Position numbers and translations under genes: made by a program. Under the pieces are notes generated by a model. The model saw nothing but the letters and a program-made list of their open reading frames with translations, had not been told where the DNA came from and did not search any database. Below are positions 1 to 7,450 of a DNA stretch of 64,000 nucleotides, one piece after another. Source of the DNA: Streptomyces sp. CB03234 (GTDB taxonomy: Bacteria > Actinomycetota > Actinomycetes > Streptomycetales > Streptomycetaceae); the NCBI RefSeq assembly GCF_001905885.1, contig NZ_LIYH01000001.1, positions 684,169 to 748,168 of the forward strand, written 5' to 3'. Positions within the stretch are counted from its first letter, which is position 1; each line of letters starts with the position of its first letter.

Positions 1-1
1 C

Positions 2-727
2 GACCTCGACGCCCTGATCCTCGACTGCACCCCCGGCCACCTCCACGTCGTCGCGTGCAGCGACCGGACGCTCGCCGTCGCCCGCACTCCCGTCGCGGGT
101 GAGGTGTGGACGGCCCCCGTCGGCTACGACGACGCCACCGCGCTGCGCGGCTGGCTGGAGTCGTCCGACACCGTCACCGTCGAGCACGTCACCAGCCGCG
201 GCCACCAGCTGCTCCGCTTCACCGAGGGCGTCGCGCAGCTCACCGTCCCCGCCGCACCCCACGTCGGACGCCTCCCGTGGCGCGCCCTGCTGCGGCTGGT
301 GATCGACGCGCGCGAGCACCCGCTGGCGCAGGGGCGCCCCGTACAGCTCAGCGCCGACGACCTGTCCCGGTGGCTGAACGCCGGCAGCAACGGCGAGGCG
401 ATCGAGTTCCGCTCCCTGGGACCGGTGGGCACCCTGGTGACCGCCGGGCCCGACTTCCTCGGCCTCCAGACCCCGCACGGCTGGGACGGCCCGGTGCCGG
501 GCGAGGGATGGTCCTCGTCGCTGCGCACCCGCCTGTTCCTCTTCGCCGGGCAGTTCCTCGAGGTCGGGGCGCGTTACGCGGACCGGACGGGTACGGAGTG
601 GGTCGTGCCCACCCGGCCCCGCTCCGGCGAGGAGCCGTGGTTGATCTCGGCCGACTACGCGGCCGTCGCCCTGCCCATCTCCCACGTGCTCGCGGTCGGC
701 AAGTTCCTCGTCCGCCTGCCCGACTGA
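2..727 (+). CDS. Partial mobile-element protein, weakly sliding-clamp-like
   Basis: The frame is open at the left edge of the window, so the N-terminus is missing and 241 residues remain. The product has alternating short beta strands. Segments such as VACSDRTLAVAR near the start and VTAGPDFLGLQTP in the middle recall strand patterns of DNA polymerase III beta clamps, but I see no diagnostic clamp motif and the match is weak. It lies upstream of an HU-like gene and a RuvC-like resolvase, which fits a replication or recombination module of an integrated element. Another unrecognised element-borne protein is equally possible. Confidence 0.6.
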   Translation, partial: DLDALILDCTPGHLHVVACSDRTLAVARTPVAGEVWTAPVGYDDATALRGWLESSDTVTVEHVTSRGHQLLRFTEGVAQLTVPAAPHVGRLPWRALLRLVIDAREHPLAQGRPVQLSADDLSRWLNAGSNGEAIEFRSLGPVGTLVTAGPDFLGLQTPHGWDGPVPGEGWSSSLRTRLFLFAGQFLEVGARYADRTGTEWVVPTRPRSGEEPWLISADYAAVALPISHVLAVGKFLVRLPD

Positions 728-884
728 GCCGAGATAGGTGACATTCATGAATCATGTTGTGCGCTCCCGTGCTCCGGTGTGTGGCCAGCTCGCGGACCCC
801 GGCTACGGACTGAACCCGTGGCCCGCTGCGTGGCGCGCCCGCCCTCGACTCCTGCGGCCCAGCCGAATCGAAAGGAATCCCTCT

Positions 885-1226
885 GTGAACAAGGCCCAGC
901 TCATCCAGGCCGTGGCGAAGACGACCGGCAACCGCGCGCAGGCTGCCGACGCCGTGGAGGCCGCGCTCGACGCGATAGTCCGCGCCGTCGCCGCCGGTGA
1001 AGTCGTCTCCGTCACCGGCTTCGGCAGCCTTACCCCCCAGGTGCGCCAGGCCCGCACCGCCCGCAACCCGCAGACCGGTGAGCCGGTGGAGATCGCCGAG
1101 CGCCGGGTCGTGAAGTTCCGCCCCGGTGCCCGGTTCCAGGACCTCGTCGCGGGCCGCCGGGCCATGCCCGAGTCCGGCAACTGCATCCAGAAGGACCCCA
1201 AGACCCCCAAGGTCGCCCACCCGTAA
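885..1226 (+). CDS. HU-family DNA-binding protein
   Basis: A 113-residue HU/IHF-like protein that would bend DNA as a dimer. The GTG start at 885 gives the canonical MNKAQLIQAVA opening and is preceded by AAAGGAA at 871-877; the longer frame upstream has no HU homology. The two helices are followed by VSVTGFGSL and the beta-arm signature RTARNPQTGEPVEI, then RRVVKFRPG. The core HU domain ends near residue 92. About 20 extra residues follow, including one Cys, and lack the Lys/Ala tail of the long actinobacterial HupS. Its place among element genes suggests an element-encoded paralogue acting in recombination or silencing. Confidence 0.9.
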   Translation: MNKAQLIQAVAKTTGNRAQAADAVEAALDAIVRAVAAGEVVSVTGFGSLTPQVRQARTARNPQTGEPVEIAERRVVKFRPGARFQDLVAGRRAMPESGNCIQKDPKTPKVAHP

Positions 1227-1239
1227 CCCGCTGCACCAG

Positions 1240-1271
1240 GGAGCCGTCCCGGCACGCGCCGGGACGGCTCC
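1240..1271 (+). terminator. Perfect 14-bp GC hairpin after the HU-like gene
   Basis: Positions 1240-1253 are perfectly complementary to 1258-1271 around a 4-nt loop. It begins 14 nt after the HU stop and ends 16 nt before the next start, and no U-tract follows. It could be a transcriptional attenuator or an RNA-stabilising 3' end. It belongs to a series of similar hairpins in this block. Confidence 0.65.
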
Positions 1272-1287
1272 GCCGAAGGAGTTCGAG

Positions 1288-1785
1288 ATGAACGACCGTT
1301 CCGTGGGCGTCGAGATCGACGCCACCGCGAAGTGGCTGGAGGAGCGGGGCATAGTCGGCTCGGCCGGTCTGCTGCGGCGCGTCGCGCGTCAGAGGGACGA
1401 CGCCGTACGACAGCTCGGCCTGCGCCCCGCCTCGCCCGCGCACCAGACGGGCGGCGAGCGCCCCGCCCCGCGCGACCTGGACGCCGCCGCCGAAGCGGCG
1501 ATGCTGCGCACCGACGTGGCACGTCTCCAGACCCTGGCCGAGCGGGCCGGCTGGGTGCCCGACCCGGCCGCGAAGCGCCTGTTGCGCTGGCGCGACGGCT
1601 GGTGGGAGCTGGGCCACCGCCGCAGGAACCCGAAGGACGGCTACCACGACACCGGCTGGTACCTGTGGGGGCCGGTCGGCAGCTATGACGGCGAGTGGGT
1701 CGACCGCCACAAGGGGCCGGCCATGGCCGAAGCGGAGCGCCTGATCACCACGCATCGTGCCGCGACAGGCGAGGGGCAGCGGTGA
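1288..1785 (+). CDS. Hypothetical protein of the mobile element
   Basis: A 165-residue protein that I do not recognise. ATG 1288 is preceded by GAAGGAG. The N-terminal half is helical and charged (KWLEERG, LLRRVARQRDD). The C-terminal half is rich in Trp, Gly and Tyr (WRDGWWELG, TGWYLWGPVGSYDG), which suggests a small beta-rich binding domain. There is no signal peptide or membrane segment. Its stop overlaps the start of a possible 26-codon ORF (GTGA at 1782-1785), so it is probably translated with that ORF and the RuvC-like resolvase. Confidence 0.7.
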   Translation: MNDRSVGVEIDATAKWLEERGIVGSAGLLRRVARQRDDAVRQLGLRPASPAHQTGGERPAPRDLDAAAEAAMLRTDVARLQTLAERAGWVPDPAAKRLLRWRDGWWELGHRRRNPKDGYHDTGWYLWGPVGSYDGEWVDRHKGPAMAEAERLITTHRAATGEGQR

Positions 1786-1862
1786 GCGGCTCGATGGCAC
1801 TGGTCAGCGTCCCCGCCATGCCGATGGCCGAGGTGATCCGGCGGGCCGGAGGTGCCGCGTGA
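1782..1862 (+). CDS. Possible 26-residue coupled small ORF
   Basis: A GTG at 1782 overlaps the preceding stop (GTGA), with GAGGGG at 1771-1776 as a ribosome site. The frame ends at TGA 1860-1862, which overlaps the GTG start of the resolvase gene at 1859. The peptide begins MSGSMALVSVPAMP and ends IRRAGGAA. It may be a leader whose translation couples the two flanking genes rather than a functional protein. Support is limited to the two overlaps and the ribosome site. Confidence 0.35.
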   Translation: MSGSMALVSVPAMPMAEVIRRAGGAA

Positions 1863-2488
1863 CCGCCGAACTCCAAAGCGCCCCGGTGACGTTGCCGAGC
1901 GTGCAGAAGAAAGGGGAGTGGCAGCCGCGTGTCGTCGGCCTCGACCTGTCGCTGACCTCGACCGGCATCGCGGGCACGGACTGGGCACGCGCCTACCGGC
2001 CCGGACGGCGTCGCAGCCACGAGCGGCTGGACTGGCTGGTCGCGGCCGTCGCGCTGAGCGTGAAGGACGGCGCGGACCTGGTGGTCGTCGAGGGCGCCGC
2101 GTACGCCCAGGGCGGGCAGGCCGGGCACCACGAGCTGGCCGGGCTGTGGTGGCTGGTCACGCAGTACCTGTGGCGTCACCGCATCCCCTACGCCGTGGTG
2201 ACCCCGCACGGGCGCACCATCTACGCGACCGGCCGGGCCAACCCGGCCCAGGACTTCCCGCGCAAGGACCGGGCCCGGATCGCGAAGGGCATGGTGCGCT
2301 CGGTGGCCGTCGAGCGGTACGGCGTCCCGTGCGAAGGGCCGGGCCGCTACGACCAGGCGGACGCCACGATCCTCGCCGCGATGGGACTCGACTGGCTCGG
2401 CTACCCGACCGTGCCGGTACCCGACTCGCACCGCCGTGCGCTGGAGGCCGTCCGCTGGCCCGATCTCATTCCGGCAGCCGCGAATTAG
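1859..2488 (+). CDS. RuvC-like Holliday junction resolvase, phage type
   Basis: A 209-residue RNase H-fold nuclease resembling the RuvC-like resolvases of actinophages and integrative elements, which cleave four-way DNA junctions. GTG 1859 is chosen because GGAGG at 1848-1852 lies 6 nt upstream and the start overlaps the stop of the preceding ORF. The acidic triad is visible: Asp in VVGLDLSLTSTG, Glu in LVVVEGAAY and a C-terminal Asp in YDQADATILAA. It probably works in processing or integrating element DNA together with the HU-like protein. Confidence 0.8.
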   Translation: MTAELQSAPVTLPSVQKKGEWQPRVVGLDLSLTSTGIAGTDWARAYRPGRRRSHERLDWLVAAVALSVKDGADLVVVEGAAYAQGGQAGHHELAGLWWLVTQYLWRHRIPYAVVTPHGRTIYATGRANPAQDFPRKDRARIAKGMVRSVAVERYGVPCEGPGRYDQADATILAAMGLDWLGYPTVPVPDSHRRALEAVRWPDLIPAAAN

Positions 2489-2533
2489 GAAATTGAATTG
2501 CGGAAATTAAATGCGCATTCAGTCAGCCATACC

Positions 2534-2561
2534 TTGCTTCTGGGGTATTTGCCATTAAGAT
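2534..2561 (+). promoter_or_regulatory. Candidate promoter in an AT-rich gap
   Basis: The stretch 2489-2600 is unusually AT-rich for this genome. It contains TTGCTT at 2534-2539 and TAAGAT at 2556-2561 with a 16-nt spacer, a plausible vegetative-type -35/-10 pair. It lies about 45 nt upstream of the Cys-rich peptide start. This is a motif match only. Confidence 0.4.
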
Positions 2562-2606
2562 ATAAGTAAGGAATTCGGGAAACGTCCGATGGAAAGGGGA
2601 ATTGGA

Positions 2607-2699
2607 ATGGAAACCCAGAACCACGGATGCGGCTGCGAGTGCAACAGCGGCGGCTTCTGCGGCGGCTGCGGCCACGCCGGATGCGGCGGACGCCGCTAA
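2607..2699 (+). CDS. 30-residue Cys/Gly-rich peptide
   Basis: A short ORF starting at ATG 2607 behind GAAAGGGG (2592-2599) and ending in TAA 2697-2699. The peptide has six Cys (residues 8, 10, 12, 18, 21 and 26), two His and about ten Gly, arranged as CGCEC, CGGC and HAGC, and ends in RR. The AT-rich promoter-like region upstream and a perfect hairpin 26 nt downstream (2726-2752) make it look like an independent transcription unit. It could bind metal, be a redox-active small protein or be a modified peptide precursor. I do not recognise a family. Confidence 0.55.
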   Translation: METQNHGCGCECNSGGFCGGCGHAGCGGRR

Positions 2700-2725
2700 C
2701 CATCCCCGAACCCCAGCAGCACCCC

Positions 2726-2752
2726 GCGCCCCCGGCCGACCGCCGGGGGCGC
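2726..2752 (+). terminator. 11-bp GC hairpin after the Cys-rich peptide
   Basis: Positions 2726-2736 pair perfectly with 2742-2752 around a 5-nt loop. It separates the Cys-rich peptide ORF from the gene starting at 2785. No U-tract follows. Confidence 0.6.
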
Positions 2753-2784
2753 ACCCATACGCGCAAGCGCCTCTTGGAGACCCA

Positions 2785-3423
2785 ATGACCGACTACTCGC
2801 CCGGAGTCCGCGAACTCGCCCACCAGATAGGGCTCGACCCCGAGCACGTCGCATACGCCGTCCGCTTCGCCTCGCACACCTTCGCCCGCGTGCAAGTGAC
2901 GACCGGCATGACCCTCGACCAGTTCCGCCGCCTGTTCACCCAGGACCGGCACTCCATCGCCATCGTCGCGAACCTTGCGATGCGCCACGCCGGCCGCCGC
3001 GAGGACGCCCAACTCCTCATGACCATCTACAAGGCCGCCGTCGGCCGCCTCCCGTACGAGCGCCCCCTTCACACCGGCGTCGGCACCCTGCCCGAATGCC
3101 ACGGCCACCCGCACGTCCAGGCCGCCGTACGCATCCTGACCGCCGCCGGAATGCCGCCCATCCACACCGACGGCGTCCACGAACTGCGCCCCGGCTTCCA
3201 GGTCATGCCGGACGACACCGGAGACCTGCCCGGCTGGGTGTTCATCAAGCCCGACCCCGACGCCAAGGGCCGCACCGGCTTCGCGGGCGGAGACCTCGGC
3301 TACCTCGCCGTCATGCGCTGGGCCGGATGGGGCGTCATCACCGAACGCCTCCCCGGCGGCCTGTACGCCGCCTGCCACCCCGACCACCGGGACAACCCCT
3401 TCCCCACCGCCCCCACCTCCTGA
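2785..3423 (+). CDS. Hypothetical protein of the mobile element
   Basis: A 212-residue soluble protein that I do not recognise. ATG 2785 has TTGGAGA at 2774-2780. The frame is open further upstream but the translation there is Ala/Thr/Pro-rich noise opposite the Cys-rich peptide, so the later start is preferred. The N-terminal 90 residues are helical (VRELAHQIGL, MTLDQFRRLF). The C-terminal part has aromatic and Gly-rich strands (LPGWVFIKPDPDAKG, RWAGWGVITERLPGG). It is bounded by hairpins on both sides. Confidence 0.7.
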   Translation: MTDYSPGVRELAHQIGLDPEHVAYAVRFASHTFARVQVTTGMTLDQFRRLFTQDRHSIAIVANLAMRHAGRREDAQLLMTIYKAAVGRLPYERPLHTGVGTLPECHGHPHVQAAVRILTAAGMPPIHTDGVHELRPGFQVMPDDTGDLPGWVFIKPDPDAKGRTGFAGGDLGYLAVMRWAGWGVITERLPGGLYAACHPDHRDNPFPTAPTS

Positions 3424-3431
3424 CCCCGCCC

Positions 3432-3460
3432 GTGCCCGGCCGCCCCGCGCGGCCGGGCAC
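3432..3460 (+). terminator. 12-bp GC hairpin
   Basis: Positions 3432-3443 pair perfectly with 3449-3460 around a 5-nt loop, in the 61-nt gap between two hypothetical genes. Same architecture as the other intergenic hairpins of this block. Confidence 0.65.
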
Positions 3461-3484
3461 GGCCCACCAGAAAGGCATCAGCCC

Positions 3485-3787
3485 GTGAAGCTCCCCGTTG
3501 ACGACGCCACCCTGGCGGCCTGGGCCGCCCTGCTCGGCCTCACCGACAAGCAGACCGCCGCGACCCTCGCCGAGATCGAGAAGACCCTGCGCATCGGCTA
3601 CGAGCACCGCCCCGACGAGCTGCGCGACACCAGCTTCGACCAGCTCATCAGCGACATGGACACCGACGAGGCGGCCCTGATGTTCCTCATCAACGGCCTG
3701 CGCCAGGCCGGGTACCCCGCCGCTGCCTACGACGTCGAGATCCGCGGCATCTTCGCCACCCTCCGGGACCTCCAGCAGACCAGCTGA
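3485..3787 (+). CDS. Small acidic hypothetical protein
   Basis: A 100-residue, mainly helical acidic protein (LGLTDKQTAATLAEIEKTLRI; DMDTDEAALMFLINGLRQAG). The GTG start at 3485 has a weak AAAGG at 3470-3474. There is no signal peptide, membrane segment or recognisable domain. It sits between two hairpins, upstream of the methylase-like gene, in the same orientation. Confidence 0.65.
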   Translation: MKLPVDDATLAAWAALLGLTDKQTAATLAEIEKTLRIGYEHRPDELRDTSFDQLISDMDTDEAALMFLINGLRQAGYPAAAYDVEIRGIFATLRDLQQTS

Positions 3788-3811
3788 TCCCGCTCCCCAC
3801 CCCACCCACAC

Positions 3812-3845
3812 GCCGCCCCGGCCGCGCACCGCGCACCGGGGCGGC
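3812..3845 (+). terminator. 10-bp GC hairpin
   Basis: Positions 3812-3821 pair perfectly with 3836-3845 around a 14-nt loop, in the gap before the methylase-like gene. The longer loop makes it weaker than the neighbouring hairpins. Confidence 0.5.
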
Positions 3846-3878
3846 CCCATGCGCGCCTGCAGAAAGGAATCCGCAGCC

Positions 3879-4889
3879 ATGTCCGACGACTTCTTGCCCC
3901 GCGCGGCAGCCCCGGCCACCGCCGAGCGGCCCGCGCCGTCATGGGCGAAGAAGGCCCCGCCCAAGTCCAAGGCCCGCCCCACCGGCAAGATCACCGCCCG
4001 CCGCTACGCTGCCCCGCGCGACCCGCACGAGCACGCCCGCAAGATCGCGGAAAACGTCCTCGACGCCTGGTACCAGTCCTTCGGCGGCAGCAGCATCGAC
4101 GTCCCCCTCGGCACCGTCGCCGGGCTCTCGCTGCTCCGCAACGTCCCCGGCCTGGCGGACTGGGTGCTCAACCTCAAACCCGAAGAACTCCCGCAGCTCC
4201 TCAAGGAGATCTATCTCGGCCACTGGATCAAGCGCCCCGACCTGATCAACCGTGCGATACGCCTGCACGACTGGGCCTGGAACCCCGACCCCGACAAGCA
4301 GCAGCTCCGCGCCGTCCACGCCGTCACCCGCGCCGCCCTCAACACCGGCCTGATGGACCTCACCGGTCATGACGACCCCTGGCAACGCTCCGAAGCCGAC
4401 GTCCTCAGCCCCCTGCTCACCGGCCTCCGCCACAAGAGCGACAAGAAATGGCGCGGCGAGTACCACACGCCGGCGTGCGTCACCGACCTGCTCGCCAACA
4501 TGACCGTGGACAAGGACTTCGCCAAGCCAGGCATGTCCTTCCGCGAACCCGCCGTCGGCTCCGGCACGATGTTCCGCTCCGTTGCCCAACGCCTGCGCGA
4601 CCTCGGCCTCAACCCGCACGACTTCCACTGGTACGGCAACGACATCGACTCGCTGTCCGCCGGGTGCGCCGCCGTCAACGCGATCATCTGGGACCTCGGC
4701 CCGCGCTGCCTTATCGGCTGCGCCGACTCCCTCGCCCCGGACGACGACTACGCCAAGACCCGCGCTGAAGCCAAAGAAGCCTTCGAGCAGCGCGACCGGT
4801 ACATGGAGACCGCCTCCACGATCGTCGCCCACCGCCGCGCCATCGCCCTCCTCGACGAACTCATGCCCAGCAAAGAGAACGCCGCGTGA
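3879..4889 (+). CDS. N-6 adenine methylase-like protein lacking the catalytic NPP motif
   Basis: A 336-residue protein with the helical N-terminus and AdoMet-binding start of a type I-like N6 DNA methylase. It has GEYHTPACVTDLL, matching the region before motif I, then FREPAVGSGTMF as motif I, and YGNDIDSLSAGCAAVN as the acidic AdoMet-ribose strand. Where active enzymes have (D/N)PP(Y/F) after the GDSL-like strand, this protein reads GCADSLAPDDDYAKT and then runs into a charged helix and stops. It may therefore bind cofactor or DNA without methylating. ATG 3879 is chosen for AGAAAGGA at 3861-3868. The stop overlaps the next start (GTGA at 4886). Confidence 0.8.
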   Translation: MSDDFLPRAAAPATAERPAPSWAKKAPPKSKARPTGKITARRYAAPRDPHEHARKIAENVLDAWYQSFGGSSIDVPLGTVAGLSLLRNVPGLADWVLNLKPEELPQLLKEIYLGHWIKRPDLINRAIRLHDWAWNPDPDKQQLRAVHAVTRAALNTGLMDLTGHDDPWQRSEADVLSPLLTGLRHKSDKKWRGEYHTPACVTDLLANMTVDKDFAKPGMSFREPAVGSGTMFRSVAQRLRDLGLNPHDFHWYGNDIDSLSAGCAAVNAIIWDLGPRCLIGCADSLAPDDDYAKTRAEAKEAFEQRDRYMETASTIVAHRRAIALLDELMPSKENAA

Positions 4890-5407
4890 CCGAACCCGAC
4901 CCCTTCGACCGACCCGGGACCACCCCGGCACCGCGCCGCCGCCGACGCCCGGCCTTCGCCGGACCCCGCGACGAGATCGACCTGCCGCCCCTCGACCAGC
5001 TCGCCCCCACCCTCGACCCCCCGTGGACCAAGGAGGACACCGACACCCCCGACCGCACCGCCGCCTACCACCACCCCGACGGCCACCGCATCGGCCTCCG
5101 TGTCCAGCCCCGCGGCCTCGCCATCCAGACCTGGATCACCGCAGGCCCCGACCTGCCGCCGATCCCCGACGGCACCGACATCGAGCAGGCCGAAGCGCAA
5201 GCCGCCAACGACGCCCGCATCCAGCCCGGCCGCACCTGGCACGCCGTCCTGACCACCCGCACCAGCAAGGCCATGGCTGCCGACCTCGGCGACCTCGTCC
5301 GCGACCGCCTCATCCCGGCACTCACCCGCAAGCCCAAACACATCACCACCAGCACGCCCACCGACGCACCACAGCCCAACGCCACAACGGAAGGACCCGC
5401 AACATGA
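4886..5407 (+). CDS. Hypothetical protein coupled to the methylase-like gene
   Basis: A 173-residue Pro/Arg/Asp-rich protein starting at GTG 4886 inside the stop of the methylase-like gene. It also overlaps the next ORF at its 3' end. The first 60 residues look disordered. The middle (HPDGHRIGLRVQPRGLAIQTW) resembles a small beta hairpin, followed by a helical segment (MAADLGDLVRDRLIPALT). I do not recognise it. The tight overlaps suggest that its product works with the methylase-like and DUF4192 proteins. Confidence 0.65.
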   Translation: MTEPDPFDRPGTTPAPRRRRRPAFAGPRDEIDLPPLDQLAPTLDPPWTKEDTDTPDRTAAYHHPDGHRIGLRVQPRGLAIQTWITAGPDLPPIPDGTDIEQAEAQAANDARIQPGRTWHAVLTTRTSKAMAADLGDLVRDRLIPALTRKPKHITTSTPTDAPQPNATTEGPAT

Positions 5408-6489
5408 ACCCGTCACCCCTGCGCATCGCCAGCCCCAGCGATTTCATCGAGCTGATGCCGTTCCTCCTCGGCCACACCCCGGAGAACTCCCTCGTCCTCC
5501 ACGGCATCGTCAACAGCGGCACCGCCGGACCCACCATGACCGTGCCCCTGCCCACCGACCCCACCCACTGGCACGCCGTCGCAGAGGCCGCCGCCCCCGA
5601 ATTCATCGCTTCCACCCGAGAGCGCGGCCACGACCTGCTGGACGTCGTGGTCTGCCTCTACCGCAACCCCCAGCCCGGCCACAGCCCCGAGGAGACCGCT
5701 CACCTCCTCGGCCACATGGCCGACTGGACCGTCGACGCCTTCACCGAACTCGGAGACGCCCCCGTCAAGCTCGTCCTCGGCATCGTTGGCGACAAGTGGT
5801 GGGACTACACCTGCGACTGGCCCGGCTGCTGCGAAGGCGAACCACTGCCCGCCGGCGACCACCCCGAGAGCGTCACCGCCCGACTCCGCGCTCTCGGCCG
5901 CATACCCGGCCGCCCCAGCAGCGAGATCGCCAGCGAGTACCGACCCACCCGCACCAACGCGGCCCGCTACCAGCGCGCCCTCCATGAGGCCAGCGCAGAC
6001 TTCCTCCAGGGCGACCGCACCGCCTGGGGCCGACTCGTTGCCCGCCAAGGCACCCTCAACATCATCGGCGCAGCCCTGAAGGATCTGCGCAACGGCACCC
6101 CCATCACCGACGAACCTGCCGCGCGCATCATCCTCGGCCTCCAGGACCGGCGCGCCCGCGACCGCGCCCTCTCCCACGGACCGGAAGAGGACCTGCCGTA
6201 CGAACGGCAGATGTGGGCCACCCTCGCCCGCCGCTGCGTCCCCCCGTACACCGAGCTGGCCCCCTCCCTGCTCACCCTCTTCGCCTGGGTGACCTGGCGG
6301 CAGGGCGACACCGTCACCGCACGCCACGCTCTGCGCGAGGCCCTGGAGATCGACAGCACCTACAGGCTCGCCCAGCACCTTCACGCGGCGATCAACCAGG
6401 GCATTCCCGCAGACGGCTTCCTCGGCATTTGCCGCACCGCTGGCCGCGAACAAGAGGCCGACGACGAAGCCGCCCTCCGAGACCGCTGA
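5404..6489 (+). CDS. DUF4192-domain protein
   Basis: A 361-residue protein with the DUF4192 signature, beginning with RIASPSDFIELMPFLLGHTPENSLVL at residues 6-31, then the conserved strand and Trp/Asp-rich positions (DKWWDYTCDWPGCC). It ends with helical TPR-like segments (LLTLFAWVTWRQGDTVTARHAL). DUF4192 proteins are common on actinobacterial plasmids and integrative elements and have no established function. ATG 5404 overlaps the previous stop, placing it in one operon with the two preceding genes. Confidence 0.85.
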   Translation: MNPSPLRIASPSDFIELMPFLLGHTPENSLVLHGIVNSGTAGPTMTVPLPTDPTHWHAVAEAAAPEFIASTRERGHDLLDVVVCLYRNPQPGHSPEETAHLLGHMADWTVDAFTELGDAPVKLVLGIVGDKWWDYTCDWPGCCEGEPLPAGDHPESVTARLRALGRIPGRPSSEIASEYRPTRTNAARYQRALHEASADFLQGDRTAWGRLVARQGTLNIIGAALKDLRNGTPITDEPAARIILGLQDRRARDRALSHGPEEDLPYERQMWATLARRCVPPYTELAPSLLTLFAWVTWRQGDTVTARHALREALEIDSTYRLAQHLHAAINQGIPADGFLGICRTAGREQEADDEAALRDR

Positions 6490-6497
6490 TCACCACC

Positions 6498-6525
6498 GCG
6501 GCCCCGGCCCCCGCGCCGGGGCCGC
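6498..6525 (+). terminator. 11-bp GC hairpin after the DUF4192 gene
   Basis: Positions 6498-6508 pair perfectly with 6515-6525 around a 6-nt loop, starting 9 nt after the stop codon. Last of the hairpin series before the attachment site. Confidence 0.6.
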
Positions 6526-6543
6526 CCCACCAGGAACCAGACC

Positions 6544-7113
6544 ATGACCCACACCGACGAACCGCGCCAAGAGGCTGTTCGTGGCAGACGGGACCGAGGC
6601 AGTGTGAGCGACCCCAAGGCCGTCACATGGCTTCGCCCCGAGTACAGGGGCCGCGAGGACGAGCTGATCAACCTCGCTGGTGGAGCTGCTCTCGTCGGCG
6701 TCAGCCGCTCAGCAGTCAGCAACTGGGCGAAGCGCCATGCCAACTTCCCCAAGATCGCTCTCCTCACTGGCATCGGTGACCGGCGCGTGAAGTACGTCCC
6801 ACGCTCGGAGTTCCTCGCCTTTGCCCGAGCCCAGTTGAGCAAGAAGCGCGGCCCGAACCGTCCTCCTGCGCCGCGCCGATCAGCGATAACACTTCGAACC
6901 GAGGAGATCGCGCACTCCGAACGTCAGATCGCACGCCTTGAGGAACTGGAGGCGCGACAGGCCAAGGCGCTAACCAACACACGCCGCGCCCTGAGGAAGC
7001 ACCGGGCACGGCTTCGACACGCCCAAAAGCGCCTGGCCGAAGAAAACGCGGTGCTGCACGGCAACCGGGGTAGGCAGGGTCCGAACCAGGCAGATCGGTT
7101 CCGAAGAGAGTAA
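6544..7113 (+). CDS. Helix-turn-helix DNA-binding protein with C-terminal coiled coil
   Basis: A 189-residue basic protein. Residues 40-95 form a helix-turn-helix (GGAALVGVSRSAVSNWAKRH) followed by a wing-like strand (RRVKYVPRSEFLAFARAQL), as in excisionase or AlpA-type proteins. Residues 115-170 are a long charged helix likely to form a coiled coil (ERQIARLEELEARQAKAL). It is the gene closest to the attachment-site fragment. A role in excision control or in regulating the element is plausible. It is longer than typical Xis proteins, so another regulator is possible. Confidence 0.65.
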   Translation: MTHTDEPRQEAVRGRRDRGSVSDPKAVTWLRPEYRGREDELINLAGGAALVGVSRSAVSNWAKRHANFPKIALLTGIGDRRVKYVPRSEFLAFARAQLSKKRGPNRPPAPRRSAITLRTEEIAHSERQIARLEELEARQAKALTNTRRALRKHRARLRHAQKRLAEENAVLHGNRGRQGPNQADRFRRE

Positions 7114-7450
7114 CCACGAGCTAGCCTGTGATCAGGCGGCTGACCTGCGGAAAGCTGCGATGCTCCACCTCCGGGCACAGGAGGTGGGAACCCGCTGCGC
7201 CGGTAAAGCACTCCGCTGCGTGCGAGTTCCAGACCTCGACTTCCCCCACCGCTCAACCTGCGTCGATCCAGGCAGGCGCCCCAAGTAACTCCCTCGGGAG
7301 GGCTCTCGGGGGACCGCCAGGGGACACGCAGGGGACGGAAGGACCCGGAAGGATCAGGAAGGCCGGCACCGAGCCAGAACGGCAAAGTGCTGCTGACCTG
7401 CGGTTATAGGAAAGACGCGGTAAGAGTCGGGACGGATCGGAAGATCCGAA
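7114..7450 (+). other. Non-coding flank of the attachment site
   Basis: I see no convincing gene here; a 93-codon open frame (7128-7409) lacks a ribosome site and recognisable sequence. The stretch contains repeated GGGGAC-type words around 7310-7340 and a CGGATC/GATCCG inverted repeat with a 3-nt loop at 7434-7448, just before the tRNA fragment. Such repeats near attachment sites can bind integrase or excisionase, but that is inference. Confidence 0.45.

Noticed and set aside
348..1352. Long leftward open frame of about 334 codons across the clamp-like and HU-like genes
   Set aside because: It is Arg/Gly-rich, has no family resemblance and lies opposite two convincing genes; it is a product of high GC in the antisense frame.
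7128..7409. 93-codon frame just before the tRNA fragment
   Set aside because: No ribosome site, no recognisable sequence, and it ends inside the repeat-rich flank of the attachment site.
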